Of a DNA stretch of 64,000 nucleotides, positions 31,489 through 43,458 are shown one piece after another. The stretch comes from Calonectria ilicicola (lineage: Eukaryota > Ascomycota > Sordariomycetes > Hypocreales > Nectriaceae), in assembly GCA_020809705.1 (NCBI GenBank), contig CP085825.1, positions 7,998,001-8,062,000 on the forward strand. The letters are read 5' to 3'. The notes under the pieces are model-generated. The model was given only the letters and a program-made list of their open reading frames with translations, was not told where the DNA came from and ran no database searches. The translations under genes were made by a program, and so were the position numbers. The first letter of the stretch is position 1; each line of letters opens with the position of its first letter.

Positions 31489-33941
31489 ATGACAGCCACG
31501 CCGTTGTGCGACGATTGTTCACATCTAGTATTGTCAGATGACGTAATCCATGGTAGTGGGCACGTTGCAAAAGTCGAATTCTGGCACGATCAACCAGCCC
31601 TAAGATTTAACCCTCTGGAGAAAATACGGCAAGGCTACGGATTCGACATTTTCACAGGCGACGCAAGTCCCGACAACTGTAGCCCTGAGTTTTTTTACTG
31701 CATTCCCCTCCAACATCACCGCCATGACGTATTTCCAAATTTCCCTAGGCTTGAAGCATCGGCGCAACTCGGATGCGCATTCTGCTCGACACTGCGCAGC
31801 ATGATCCAACGGAAAAGTGCGTTCATCTCTTTCCAACACACCGATGCCGAACCTCAACACGATGTCTAATAGTGATTAGTCAAGCAGGCCGGGCCAATTG
31901 AGTTGATAGAAAATCCCGAAAATGATGACTCCTCTTCAATGACATCAGAAGAGCCGCCCAAATGGACCGACTTCAGCAAAGGAGAGGAAGTCAACCTTAA
32001 CTTTGGTTTCTTTCTCAAGTATTATCCTTACATTCAAAACATTGGGAGAAAACACCGAACATACGGACCCCAAGATAATATTGGATTAGGAAGACTTTCG
32101 GTTGTAGTTGCTAAAAAGGGAAATCACGAGATTGCATTCAAAAGGCCTTGGGCGTTGAAAGATGCAGCATTCATCTTCGGCCCAACCCATCTGAACTTCT
32201 CAATCTTGGTCGAAGATCGCGGTAAGTTAATTCCATTGCTGTGACAAGAGATATCCGATTAACTCGCTCAGAAACCTCGGTCGGGAGATATCTGCAAATA
32301 TACGATGTAAAAGTTCACGACAACCCCGGTTCGGGTCAAGTTATGAGCAGGGCCCTTGAGTGGATAACCTCGTGCATCAGCAGCCACAGAGATTCGTGTA
32401 GCAAAGACGAGGTGGGAGAATTCTTTCGGCCAGAGAATGTGCCAACCCGATTATTGTGCATTGAAGACGACAAAATCTATCTCCTTTTGCCCAATGAACA
32501 GCAGCAGCTAGGACGTCTGGTCTTCCCATACGTCGCCTTTTCCTACTGCTGGGGGGATAACGTGCCACTAAAGACAGAAAAGGCGACTCTTAGTGACAGG
32601 ATAAATGGGATTGCGTTGGATGATTTGCCTGCAGTGTTCCAAGACGTCGTGAAGGTAGCCAGAGCAATCAAGATATGGTACATATGGATCGATTCACTGT
32701 GCATCATCCAGGATGATGCTGAAGATTGGCGTCGTGAATCTGCCCGGATGGCGGAGATATACCGAAATGCAGTTTTTACTATTGTTTCGGCGTCTAGCGG
32801 ATCAGCTAACGAGGGCTTCCTGGGGGCTCGACCCAATCGCATCACCCAGCACGAGCACATCAAGTTTCCATTCCGGTCCACCCGCTATCCGCAAGTATCA
32901 GGCCACTATTTCGTTCAGGGAGAAGACGAGAGCGACGACGGCATTGGCCATAAGCCCATCAACGCCATAGACGAGCTGGCCCAGTCGCGCTGGGGGACCC
33001 GGGGCTGGACCTTCCAGGAGCAGTACCTCTCGAGGCGGCTCGTTGTCTTTGGGCCAAGCATGGCGCAGTTCCACTGCCGTGAATGGAGTCTGCGCGAGGA
33101 TTGCATAGCGCTCCAGCGGCGGGAGCTGAGTGACTCGCCGCTCTACAGTCGTGACGACCACGCGGGCTGCGTTGAGCATGAACACGAGAATCGCTACGCC
33201 GTCTGGTACAACCTTGTGTCTCAGTTCTCACCGCGCAATCTTACATACCGCAGCGACCGATTGCCGTCTTTCCAGGGCGTCGCTGTAGAGATGCAGCGTC
33301 ACCTCGCTCAGCACGATGCCAGAGACTCATACCTGGCGGGCTTGTGGAGCGGCGACTTGCGCCAGGGCCTAGCATGGCGAGCGCTGCGCCCCGACAAGGA
33401 CAAGCCAGCTGTGCCGCGCATCTCAGGCGATTACATAGCACCTAGCTGGTCCTGGGCCTCCCACTTTGGTGCGGTACAGTTTAGCAACCTCTCCACTCCA
33501 GGGTTTGTTATTGGAGATATCATCCACGCTACAACCGACCTTGAGGCTGAGTCGAATCCTCTAGGGGCTGTGACTGGTGGCTCGCTCGTGGTCCAGGGAC
33601 CTGCAGCTCAATTCGCATCCCTCAAAGACCCTGCCATCACAAAAATGTACACCAGTGATGATGGGCTAGCCGCGTCGTTAACCAACAAAGTAGGCCTTCA
33701 TCTAGACAGGACAGCGGCTTACGAAGACGTGCAAGCCACTACACAGCTTATCTGGCTTCTACCTCTCTGGGCTGCACGGTATTTTACCGACCGCTGGCAA
33801 GTGACCGGGCTTATCCTTAAGCAAGCGGAGCAGAAGGACAAATTTCTGCGTGTGGGCATATTTGTTGGGAAGGAAATCAAGCTTGAAAATGATAGAATTC
33901 CAGAAGCGGAGTGGCCAATTGGGACATATACTATCATCTAA
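31489..33941 (+). CDS. HET-domain protein (heterokaryon incompatibility type)
   Basis: Exons 31489-31816, 31880-32221 and 32272-33941 close to 779 residues. The HET domain spans about residues 280-430, with its three signature blocks: PTRLLCIEDD; YVAFSYCWGDNVPLKT; and WIDSLCIIQDDAEDWRRESA followed by MAEIYRNAVFTIVSASS. The typical downstream RGWTFQEQYLSRRLVVFG and PSWSWAS elements are present. The first 220 residues contain Cys pairs (LCDDC, GCAFC) as in many members of this family. Fungal HET domains act in programmed cell death on non-self recognition, where they are thought to be TIR-like. No NLR or other partner gene adjoins it directly; the NLR-like gene lies 12 kb to the left. Frame and splice sites are intact, so it is probably functional. 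Confidence 0.92.
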
Positions 33942-35280
33942 AAGTAAGCCTCCGATGGCATAAGATGTTTGCGATTGGATCCTTAGGGGCTGTGCAGGAA
34001 CCCCTTCGTGCTGACCAGTATTCCTCCTAGAGGACATTAGTGTCCATGTTTTCGTAGCCTCTGGCGCCTCAGTATTAGGAAGACGGCTTATTTAGAAACT
34101 GTTGAGTTATACTTCGCTACTTAGGTTGAAGTTGGTCAATTTACAGATTTTCTTTTTGTACGCGTACTTAGCGTAGCCCTAAACCTGTTCTTGCTTGGCC
34201 TTTTCTGCTTTGTCGCGCTAGAATGAAGGCTGTGAGCCAGAACTTGCAGCGCTCTGTTGGCTGTGGATCAGTGGAGCCACTGTCTTTGAAACAGCGAACT
34301 CGAAATTGTGCGGGCTGCGTCACGGTCGTCGTCATTGTTGCTAGAGCAACAGGGATATTTAACTCTTTTATGTGTGTATATTATCTTGAATTCATGTTCA
34401 TGCCGGATTTATATGATCAATATCAACGAAGAAACCAATTCGTCCGAACCAGTCGACTAACTGAAAAAGATCATCGGACGAAAACAGCGCCGCAAAAAGC
34501 TCGAGCCCAGTATCCAGCGTCGTAGTCCTTGTATCAAAATGCTTCCAGACTAGAGTAAAAGCCGCGCAATCATCGATGAACCTGATCCGTGCGGATGTTC
34601 GGGCGGAAATCGGCACTAAAGTCATAGCACATTCATGATCTACACGATCGCAAGACCCATCAGATCTCAATCCAAACCCAGCCTGCATGCCACATTTTCT
34701 ATGGTAGTTTCAGCTTCTCATACGATACAGCCACAGACATCGGCTAAATGGCATCCAAAACTAACCCAATTGAGCAAGGTGAGGAGACTATATTGAAAGA
34801 GGGTGACATGAGGACGATTTAGGAACTCGTCCACATCTGCAATTGGTCGAGATGGTCAGTGCAAAATGCCGATAACCGCCCTTTTCGCTCTCTCCGATCT
34901 ATTTTATGAAACATGTGACAAGGGGGGACCATCTATCATCCCCGCTGTTGGTGCTGCAAGCAAATCAAGACGAGACAATCCCGCTCTGAGACAGGGATCA
35001 GTGCATTTTCAGCAATGGCCGAGAGCTGACCATCTCGTGCTGACTCATCTGTGATGCTTTATTTAGCCAGAAAAGGAGGCCTTTACTTTTTCCCAGCCGT
35101 AAGATTTGTTCCAGAATCTTCAAGCAAAAGCCCAGTCCATTGAGACTGTTTAGCTCCCGTCGATCCCGTTTGTTTCTTGGGTATAGCTCCGCCGTAGATC
35201 CAAATGTCGTAATCGTTTGGCAAAGGGACAGTATTTGGTCGCGCCCGCATATCCCCACTTTGCGACATCCCAAGCAGGCC
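33942..35280. other. gene-free stretch
   Basis: No supported gene in 1.3 kb. Minus-strand ORFs near 34398-34688 and 34998-35406 have no family motif, signal peptide or convincing intron borders. The part next to 35281 should hold the sulfatase promoter. Confidence 0.4.
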
Positions 35281-37613
35281 ATGGTATCTCTGTTCAAGCT
35301 CGCTCTTGGCGCAGCTGTCGTCGCAGGCAGCCTTGCAGCAAACTCCACATGCCCAGACAAGCGACCAAATATTGTATTCATCTTCACTGATGACCAGGAC
35401 CTTCATCTCGACTCACTGGATTACATGCCAAATGTTCAAAAAAGCCTCATTGACAAAGGAACAACTTTCACCAATCACTTTGCCACAATTTCAAATTGTT
35501 GTCCCAGTCGAGCCACACTTTTCCGAGGTCAACATGGTCACAATACAAACATAACACACGTAACAGCTCCTGGGTAAGTAATCCTTGGAAAAGTGCAAAT
35601 GGATTTACCCACGTATTTTTGCTAAAACTTGACCGCAGTGGAAGTTATCAAAAGTGGCGTCTTTCTGGAGAAAACAGAAATTATCTTCCCATGTGGCTTG
35701 GCCAAGCTGGATATCGAACAGAGTGTAAGCAAGATGTTCTCAACAATACAAGATTAAAGCTAACATTGTACGCGTCACAAAGACATTGGGAAATTTCTCA
35801 ACGGGTATAATAATGCACTTTACCAAGACCACCCCAAAGGCTGGGATGTTGTTGATGCTCTGGTAAGTCTCTACAGCCTTCCTTTCAGATGACGTATGGA
35901 CAGAAAATCTCATCATATCCTGCAGATCGATCCTTGGATGTACAATTTCAACACGCCCGTGTTCTGCAAAAATGGAGAGACACCCATCCTTTTCAGCGGC
36001 TATCACCAGACAGACGTGATTCGAGCTAAAGCGTATGATTGTCTATGAATGGCGCAATCTCTTGGTTGTCACTAACGGGAGGCAGAATCTCAAGGCTGGA
36101 GTATTTAACGGAGAGCCAAGACAAACCATTCTACCTAACAATTGCTCCTGTGGCACCTCATGTACAAATTGGTGTGGGATTCCCAGTTCCGCCAGAAAGA
36201 TATCAAAATTCCCACAGTACCCTCAAGGCGCCTCAAGGTGACAACTTCAATCCAGCCCAGAACTACACGGACATGAAGCCATCGTGGCTTAAACACCTGG
36301 ACAGTCTGAACGACACACAGATTGATCGAATTGATCTTCACTATCGCCGCCGCATACAAGCTCTCATGGGAGTCGACGACATTGTGCACGATGTTGTAGA
36401 ATTCCTCGAAGACAATGATTTAATGGATAATACTTATAGTGAGTGATGGGACTTCTTCTTATGCCTCGTTTACTAACATAATTACCTCCTAAAGTCGTGT
36501 TTTCGTCGGACAATGGGTTCCACTTGGGCCAGCATCGTGTTACTGCTGGAAAGACACTCCCATATATTGAAGACACCAACGTCCCTTTTATTGTCCGAGG
36601 ACCTAATGTCCCAGAGGGTACGAAATCGAGACTTCCCGGCAATCATTTAGATCTAGCCCCTACATTTCTTGACATCGCCTGCGTCGACCAGTTGGATCTT
36701 CCGGTATTCCTTGATGGGAGAAGTCTACTCCAGGATTGGCACGAGCCAACCAACAGCACCGGATCTGGCTACCATGATATCATCAACATCGAGTTCTGGG
36801 GAAATTCCGTTGTGGAGGCACCGACGCAAAGGAACAGTCCGAATAACAGCTACAAGGCAGTGCGCGTGGTGGGCGAGGACTCAAGCTGGATGTATACTCG
36901 GTGGTGTACTGGTGACACCGAGCTATATGACACTCTAGTGAGTAATTACAAGTCCCCGGGAAACTCTTACCAAGAACTTGCTAGAATATTAATATTTTTT
37001 GTGTCTCTAGAATGATCCCTCTGAGTTAGTCAATCTTGCCGATAACTCTACCAACCCCAGCAATTATACTCTTCGGCTGATTCATCGGCTAAACGCATTA
37101 TTACTTGTTACAAAATCCTGTGAGCGAGACAGCTGCCGTAATCCGTGGACAGTCCTCCAAAGCAGTTGCGAGGACGACAACAGTTGTCCCGAGTCAGGTG
37201 AAATCTTTGAGAGCCTAACTATGGCAATGGAGGATAAATACGATGATTTCTTCGCCGGCTTGCCAGAAGTGCAGTTCAAAGAGTGCCTCAAAGTTCAGGT
37301 GACGGATAATGAGGAACCTTTTCTCCCGGAATCTTCCAAATCTCTCGGCGGTGCATATCGCAAACATGTCGACTACTATGAGGATCCTTCTGCGCATGCA
37401 TCCAAGAAAGTCCCTCAAAACTCAAAAGATGAGGGCACGGAGAGCCAAAGACATACAAATCTTACCGAAATGATGAAGACGGCTCGCAATTTGACAGAGG
37501 ATGAACTTGGTCCCGCCTCCACCTCCAAAGAAGAGGACTCTGGGAGGAAGGTAATGCAAGAGATGGGAGTCTACCTAATCTTGGCTATGATGAATGCCAT
37601 GATGTATATATAA
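35281..37613 (+). CDS. secreted sulfatase (formylglycine-dependent arylsulfatase family)
   Basis: Seven exons (35281-35573, 35639-35724, 35783-35862, 35926-36032, 36086-36438, 36495-36937, 37011-37613) close to 654 residues. A signal peptide covers residues 1-19. The metal-binding start is FIFTDDQDLH. The C-x-P-S-R motif is C73-C-P-S-R77, so C73 would be oxidised to formylglycine. Later family blocks are GYRTEYIGKFLNGYNNALY, FYLTIAPVAPHVQIG, FSSDNGFHLGQHR and VPFIVRGPNVPEG. Such enzymes release sulfate from aryl or choline-type esters outside the cell. The last 130 residues form a charged extension (DDFFAGLPEVQFKECLKVQV ...) ending in a short hydrophobic stretch (YLILAMMNAMMYI); a membrane or GPI-like role is possible but unproven. 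Its 3' end faces the D-lactate dehydrogenase gene 99 bp away. Confidence 0.92.
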
Positions 37614-37712
37614 ATTAATAGAGAGTACATACCATGATTACGTTTAAAATTTTATTCATTTTTTTATATCAAGTTCAGGTGACTTATTGTTTCGTAGTCT
37701 ATTGTTACTAGC

Positions 37713-39867
37713 CTACTTCTCCGTAGCATCGAATATCTTGCCCGGGTTCATCAACCACTTTGGATCAAGACCTCTTTTAATAATTCTCATTACTTCTATC
37801 GGCTCACTCCCGAGCTCATGTTTTAGATATTTCTTCTTACCAAGGCCGATGCCATGCTCACCCTGTGTGATCTTAGTGACTGTAAACGAAGACAAATCAT
37901 GTTACTCACCGTGCATGTTCCTTCCATTTCCAGAGCTCGATCTACCATCTTGTGAATGGCATCTTCTACACGAGCACGATCTTTTTCCACGTCATAGATG
38001 ATGGTCTCGTGGAAATTGCCATCCCCAACATGGCCGAGAATGCTTCCAAATAATCCCAGCTCATCTAAATCTGTCTTTGACAACTCTTTGAAGACCAAAC
38101 CTGTCAGTAAATTTATTCCTCTTAGTGCAATGTCCACCTACCAATGAGTTCAGAGACTCTAGACAGAGGAACAGCGACATCAGTGGACCAAGCTTCTTGT
38201 CCAGGTTGACGCATCGCAAGCATACTCCAGAGGGCCTCTTTTCTGGCAGACCAGAGGCGTTTCTGCTTCTCTGCATCGTTTTCGTATAGAATAGACAAAT
38301 GTTCATATCGCTGCGTCAGTTCTTTTACCTGTGTAATATTATCCTTCACTCCAGCTTTCGTGCCACTGAATTTGAAGAACAGGGTAGGTGCTTCTGTCCA
38401 ATTTCTGCCAGTTGTGCCTGCACGATTGATGACATTCATCTGGGCGGCATCAAGGATCTCCACGGCACCGACCTGGATTCCTTTATGAATGACATCGACA
38501 GCCAAGCTGGCAGCGTCTTTGATGGTCTTGAAGGCGATGACGGCGACACCATTTTCTTCAGGAATGGTAGCAAGCTTCAGAGTCACCTCTGTCACTAAAC
38601 CCAAGGTTCCTTCGGCTCCGACAAAGAGAGAGTTGAGATTGTATCCCGCCGAAGATTTCCTAATAATTTTGTTAACTTTGAACGGGATATTACAGAAAAG
38701 ATGCTGCAAACCTAGGCCTTCGGCGGGTTTTGAGAATGGTGCCGTCACTTAGAACCACTGTAAGATTTACAACCCAATCTTTCATTGTTCCGTATCGGAC
38801 TGCGTTCGTTCCACTAAGATATATGTTAATAAATTGTGATCTAATAAATTTGCCAAATGCATACCTGCAGCCTGTACCAACCATACCTCCAATTCGGGCC
38901 TTTGCAACATTAGTATCGTCAAGGCTCCAACGTGGGGAGGGGGCATGCATACAGATGGACCTGGGTCAATCGGGAAAAATAAGCCACTGTCTTTGATCTT
39001 CTCATTCAGATCCATCCAAGGCACAGATGGCTGGACAGTGATATTCATGCTAATAATGTCAGACCTTGTGAGATGACACGATGAGGCTTCAACCTACTCT
39101 TCCCTTTGAAACTCCACTATCTTGTCCATTCTGTCGAAATCGATACTGAAGCCCCCGAACGGAGCTGAAAAGTGGCCCTCTACGCTAGAGCCACCCGAAA
39201 AAGGAACTAGTATTATCATCGTTAACTTTTTAGTTTTTCTTTGAGAAATAATTCACACTCACTCATTGGTATGCGGTAATTGTTGCATACTTTGGCAATC
39301 TTTGAAACGTCCTCTGTGCATCCTGGATACACGACTGCTACCGGTAATCTATCAATATTGATGCTCGACCACTCAGAATAACCATGAGCCTTGAGGATTT
39401 CACTGTCTGTTGAGACATTGTCCTCCCCAAGAGCTTGGCGGATTTCTGCAAGCGCCTAGCAGCGCAAAAACCAATCAGCACAACTGAGTGAGTGACCAGA
39501 TGAAACGACAAATAGAGACGAGAACCCAGATTCATCATCTCCATTCCCAACTTACATGTTGCCATTGCTCCTTATTTGCATACACTATCGAGCTCCCCGC
39601 TACAGAGCCGACTTGAGAACTTGATTGATACCGACCTATTGCCCATGCACCTGCGCCAACAGCCATAAAGATGAAAAATGACAAATAATTGGTCGAACTT
39701 TTAGGCGCCGAATTAAATTCTTTCGGTAAATCATGATTTTTTGTGGTAGCATAGTGGCGCTTAAGCGGCTGTGTAAGGCGTCCAGAAATAGCACGCGGTT
39801 GTTGGCGCGCAAGCAGGCGGCAGCCAAGCTGGCCAGTGACATTAATTGACTTCTTTATCTTCCACAT
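37713..39867 (-). CDS. dld1: D-lactate dehydrogenase (cytochrome), mitochondrial
   Basis: Nine exons (39867-39556, 39455-39263, 39206-39098, 39049-38953, 38899-38865, 38813-38712, 38659-38142, 38100-37910, 37862-37713) close to 568 residues. The first 40 residues are basic and lack acids, as in a mitochondrial presequence, and a hydrophobic anchor follows ([18 protein letters not shown]). The FAD-binding domain shows [16 protein letters not shown] and [20 protein letters not shown]. The C-terminal cap shows [11 protein letters not shown] and [13 protein letters not shown]. The enzyme oxidises D-lactate and passes electrons to cytochrome c at the inner membrane. Intron 7 (38101-38141) is only 41 nt, yet its removal keeps the frame. 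The start is 445 bp from that of a divergently transcribed Zn2Cys6 regulator, which could control it. Confidence 0.93.
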
Positions 39868-40027
39868 GGTATGAGAATTGCACGCAGTGAATTTTAGCCG
39901 ATGTACACTATCAGCATCTCAGCGCTTTGCCCAAGTTACATGCCGCGCCATTTTGTATAAGCCAGTATCTTGAGGACCATTCTCCACAATTGTCGGGATG
40001 CTCCCGCTATCTCGTCGGCTGCATCAT

Positions 40028-40101
40028 CGGGAGGTCCGATGGGCTTCGTACTGTTCAAAAGTCGAGGTGATTGGCTTAAATCTGTCTTCGGAAAGGTCCC
40101 G
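40028..40101. promoter_or_regulatory. CGG-N5-CCG and CGG-N7-CCG inverted triplets in a divergent promoter
   Basis: CGGGAGGTCCG (40028-40038) and CGGAAAGGTCCCG (40089-40101) each carry the inverted CGG/CCG half-sites bound by dimeric Zn2Cys6 proteins. They lie midway between the D-lactate dehydrogenase and regulator start codons. Binding by the adjacent regulator is only a suggestion. Confidence 0.35.
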
Positions 40102-40312
40102 TGGGTCTCAGTTTCCGATGGCAAAGTCCCGATATTCCGCGAAATAACTAGAGCGTTGATAACGCAATTGCGCTCATTCCGTTGCCAAGTCAAATCCCTC
40201 ACGTGACATCGCCAAACGGAATCGGCAGCGTTTTAGTCTCTTCGGGAGCAGCCCGTCCGTCTTGCGGTTGCGACGCATTGTACCCGTACCCCCGGCTACG
40301 CAGCGCTCGCAA

Positions 40313-43016
40313 ATGGAATACGCAGACCAAACCGCATTCGAGGAATCTACTCGGTCAGCAAAGCGAAAACGCGTTGCTCTCGCCTGTGACAACTGCCGGG
40401 AGCGCAAAATCAGGTGCGATGGCACTAAGCCGATTTGTGGGCCATGCGGGAAACGGGGCGACAAGTCGTCATGCTGCAGTTACACGGTTCTGCCGAGCTC
40501 GACAAAGCATACGAGTGAACAAGAGTAATAATACCCCATTTCAGATATCCCAAAATATTCTTGAGCTAAACAACATCAAAAATTAGATACATTGACTCTC
40601 TCAAGAGCCAAGTCCGTGAGCTTCAAGAGGTCATAGAGGGCCTTAGGTCGCAGCCAGTGGCGGTGGCCATCGATGAGCACAATGATGATGTCCAAACACG
40701 CACAACGCCTTCTCTGAGGGCCCCATCACATACACTAAGCTCACCTCCTCATTTCACCAATTTGTCTCAAGATAATGACCGCCTGAGGCGCCATTCTACT
40801 CATAATAGTGACGCACAAAATGATGACCCAAGTCCCATCAGCGCCATGGGAGCTGCCATACCTGTCCAAATCAAGCGGCCTGTATCTATAAACAATGAAT
40901 TCTATGGGCAGTCATCAGTTTGGTCCTTGCTACAGGAAGTCCCTAATGCGGATGATCGCGATGATCGAAATATTGGGTCACGGCCAGCTACACTGCAGGC
41001 ACGCCAGCAACCCAGGCGCAGCACGGCAGTATTGCAAAGCTGCGATGTAGAGTCGATGCTGCAGTCGCAATATGCGCTTCCTCCAAGAGCAGCTGCAGAT
41101 AAGCTTCTGCATTCTTACTTCTCCAATGTGCACATATTCTACCCGTGGACTCATTCAATCGCCTTCCAACATCGATATTCATCCTTGTGGACACAGGACG
41201 GCTACGAGGCCATCTCTACAAGCAATGGTCACGATATCGGTGTAGGAGGCGATAAATGCCCCCGCCCAGTCTTTTTCTGTGCCCTCAACGCCATGCTTGC
41301 TCTGGGTTGTGAGTTCTCGGACCTTCCGCCAGACCAGAAGGACAGGGTGTCTGCTATGCTCTACGGCAGAATAAAAGACTTGCTGAATATTGAACTTCTT
41401 GACCATGGAAGCATATCTCATGTTCAAGCCTTGATGCTAGTGAGCCATTATTTATTGTGCACTCAATACGCCACCCGTTGTTACAATCTGGTCGGGCTCG
41501 CTTGTCGAATGGCTGTTGGTCTCGGGCTTCAAGCAAGCAAGCTCACAGAGCAACATTCAGCGGTAGAAAATGAGATGAGACGACGTATCTGGCACGGCTG
41601 TATACAAATAGAAATGTGAGTGAGCGTTGAGCATTTGATTCAATTACTGACCACAGATCAGGACAGTAAGCATGACTTTGGGCCGCCCGCCCTCAATGCA
41701 CGTTATAAATGACGTCCCATTGCCAAGTCCTGTCGACGACGAACAGTTGCAATTGGATGATGGGCATGTAGGCCAATCCTCAGGAGCTCCTTCAATTAAC
41801 CTATTCAATGTTGAGAATATTAAGCTCGCGTATATTCTCGCTCAGATTCTCACTCAAATATATAATCCTGTATCCGGACTACGTACCCATGGAAACATGC
41901 AAATTCCGAATGGAAATCATCAAAGTTTTGACACGTTGATGCATATCGACGCAATGCTGGAAAATTTCCAGTGCGCACTTCCGAAAGTTCTGCAATGGGA
42001 TGAAGCAACGGACATGCCCGTCGACATTGATCCAGTCTTTAAGCGTCAGTCCAATGTGCTGCAGGCGCGGTAAGTAGTGCTTCCTCCATCCAATTGCAAA
42101 AATCCTAATTTTTTGTTTCTGTATTCCAGGTACTTGCATTTGAAGGTCCTTGTTTATCGTCCAAACTTCAGCTCCTTTTGTGCAACGGTTCGTCTGGAGT
42201 CCCAAAGATCGGGACAAACCGACTCGCGCAATGCAAATCCAAGGCAACAAGATGATACCCAGTTAAAGTTGGCGCTGCGCATTCCATGTGCCGTTCGTTG
42301 TGTGAGGGCGACTTGCGATCTTGTAGCATCACTTGAGGCTGCAACGACACAAGATGCCACCGGAGCATGGTGGTTCAGTACATTCTGTAGGTCCTCTGAC
42401 CACTATCTCTCTGTGTTCAAAGAACGCTAACAGCTCTACGAGACTTGATAACTTCAGGAATCATTCTAATGCTAGCTGAGTATGTGAAAACACACACAAG
42501 CCACTTTGAACAGTTGCCTCTCGAGGCAGGATGGGAGAGCTGCGTCAAAACTCTGGAACATCTAAGCAAAAATTATTCCCGGGCCGGCAGCTACTTGGAG
42601 TCACTTGAATTGTTGCGAAGTCGGGTATTGGACGGCAATAACGGTTAGTTATCGTTGAGAGAATGCTCTTGGTGGTGGTGGTGGTATGATGAGGCTAATT
42701 CTTTCGCGGCACAGGCTCCCAAGACGGGTCAAAATCACCATTTCCAAGACCTCGCCATCTTACAAATGAAGGCATTGGCAATGAAGATTCGCAGTCTCTT
42801 TCCCACATGGCTCACATCGATCCTAGACATGGTGCGAGCAATAGACACGAAAATGGCTCAGGGATAGCAACAGCAGACATTGGTGGAGTGACGGGAGAAT
42901 TTGACTTTGACCTGGGAATTACGCCGCTGCTCGAGCACTGGGAAGCAGACATTGAGAATCTCATTCTACCTTCTGTTTTGTTTGGAGATTCCGGATTTGC
43001 CTCGGGTTTTGTTTGA
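40313..43016 (+). CDS. Zn2Cys6 transcription factor with fungal-specific middle homology domain
   Basis: Exons 40313-40524, 40587-41615, 41662-42069, 42130-42386, 42434-42643 and 42715-43016 close to 805 residues. The zinc cluster is C25-C28-C35-C42-C45-C54 ([11 protein letters not shown] ... CGPC ...), preceded by a basic KRKR. A coiled coil follows ([19 protein letters not shown]), suggesting a dimer that reads paired CGG triplets. The middle homology domain runs from about residue 250 ([17 protein letters not shown]) through [15 protein letters not shown] and [14 protein letters not shown] to MTLGRPPSM. It ends in an acidic tail ([20 protein letters not shown]) suitable for activation. It is divergent from D-lactate dehydrogenase (445 bp) and followed in tandem by another Zn2Cys6 gene, so a local target is plausible. 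Confidence 0.92.
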
Positions 43017-43458
43017 GCCAATCGAACAACTGCCGATCAGGAATTTGACAGATGCGACGCAATCTGAAAAGATGATTAATGTACAATCGGTGGGGAGGGG
43101 ACACTAAGGCGCGTGTCCAACCACAGGTTCGGTCGACGACGCTATTCCAGCACCTAGCGTTGCGACTGGGGGCAGAGGACCACTTCACCACCGCTCAGTC
43201 CTCATTTCCGGCTGCAGTCTCTGCGATGGCGTCTCCATATTTCTCCTGCCCGTCATGGAGTCAAATCAGTCCTGGTCAGGTCAAGCCGCTGGCTAAATTT
43301 ACCCCGCGCCCTACACAAACGCCAAACACCAAATTCACGCCCTATACGCCCAGAGCCTCACCGCCGCCGGCCACCGCACATCACGTCACCGCACGTCACC
43401 ACCCGTCTTCAAGTACCGTCACTGCCCGCGTATCGAGCGCGGTGCAAGTGGGAGCGGA
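43017..43458. other. short intergenic region between two tandem regulators
   Basis: About 440 bp, rich in CACGTCACC-like repeats near 43380-43405. This is the promoter region of the next gene, with no ORF of its own supported. Confidence 0.4.

Noticed and set aside
32959..33231. Minus-strand Arg/Ala-rich ORF inside the HET gene
   Set aside because: GC-rich shadow of the HET coding exon.
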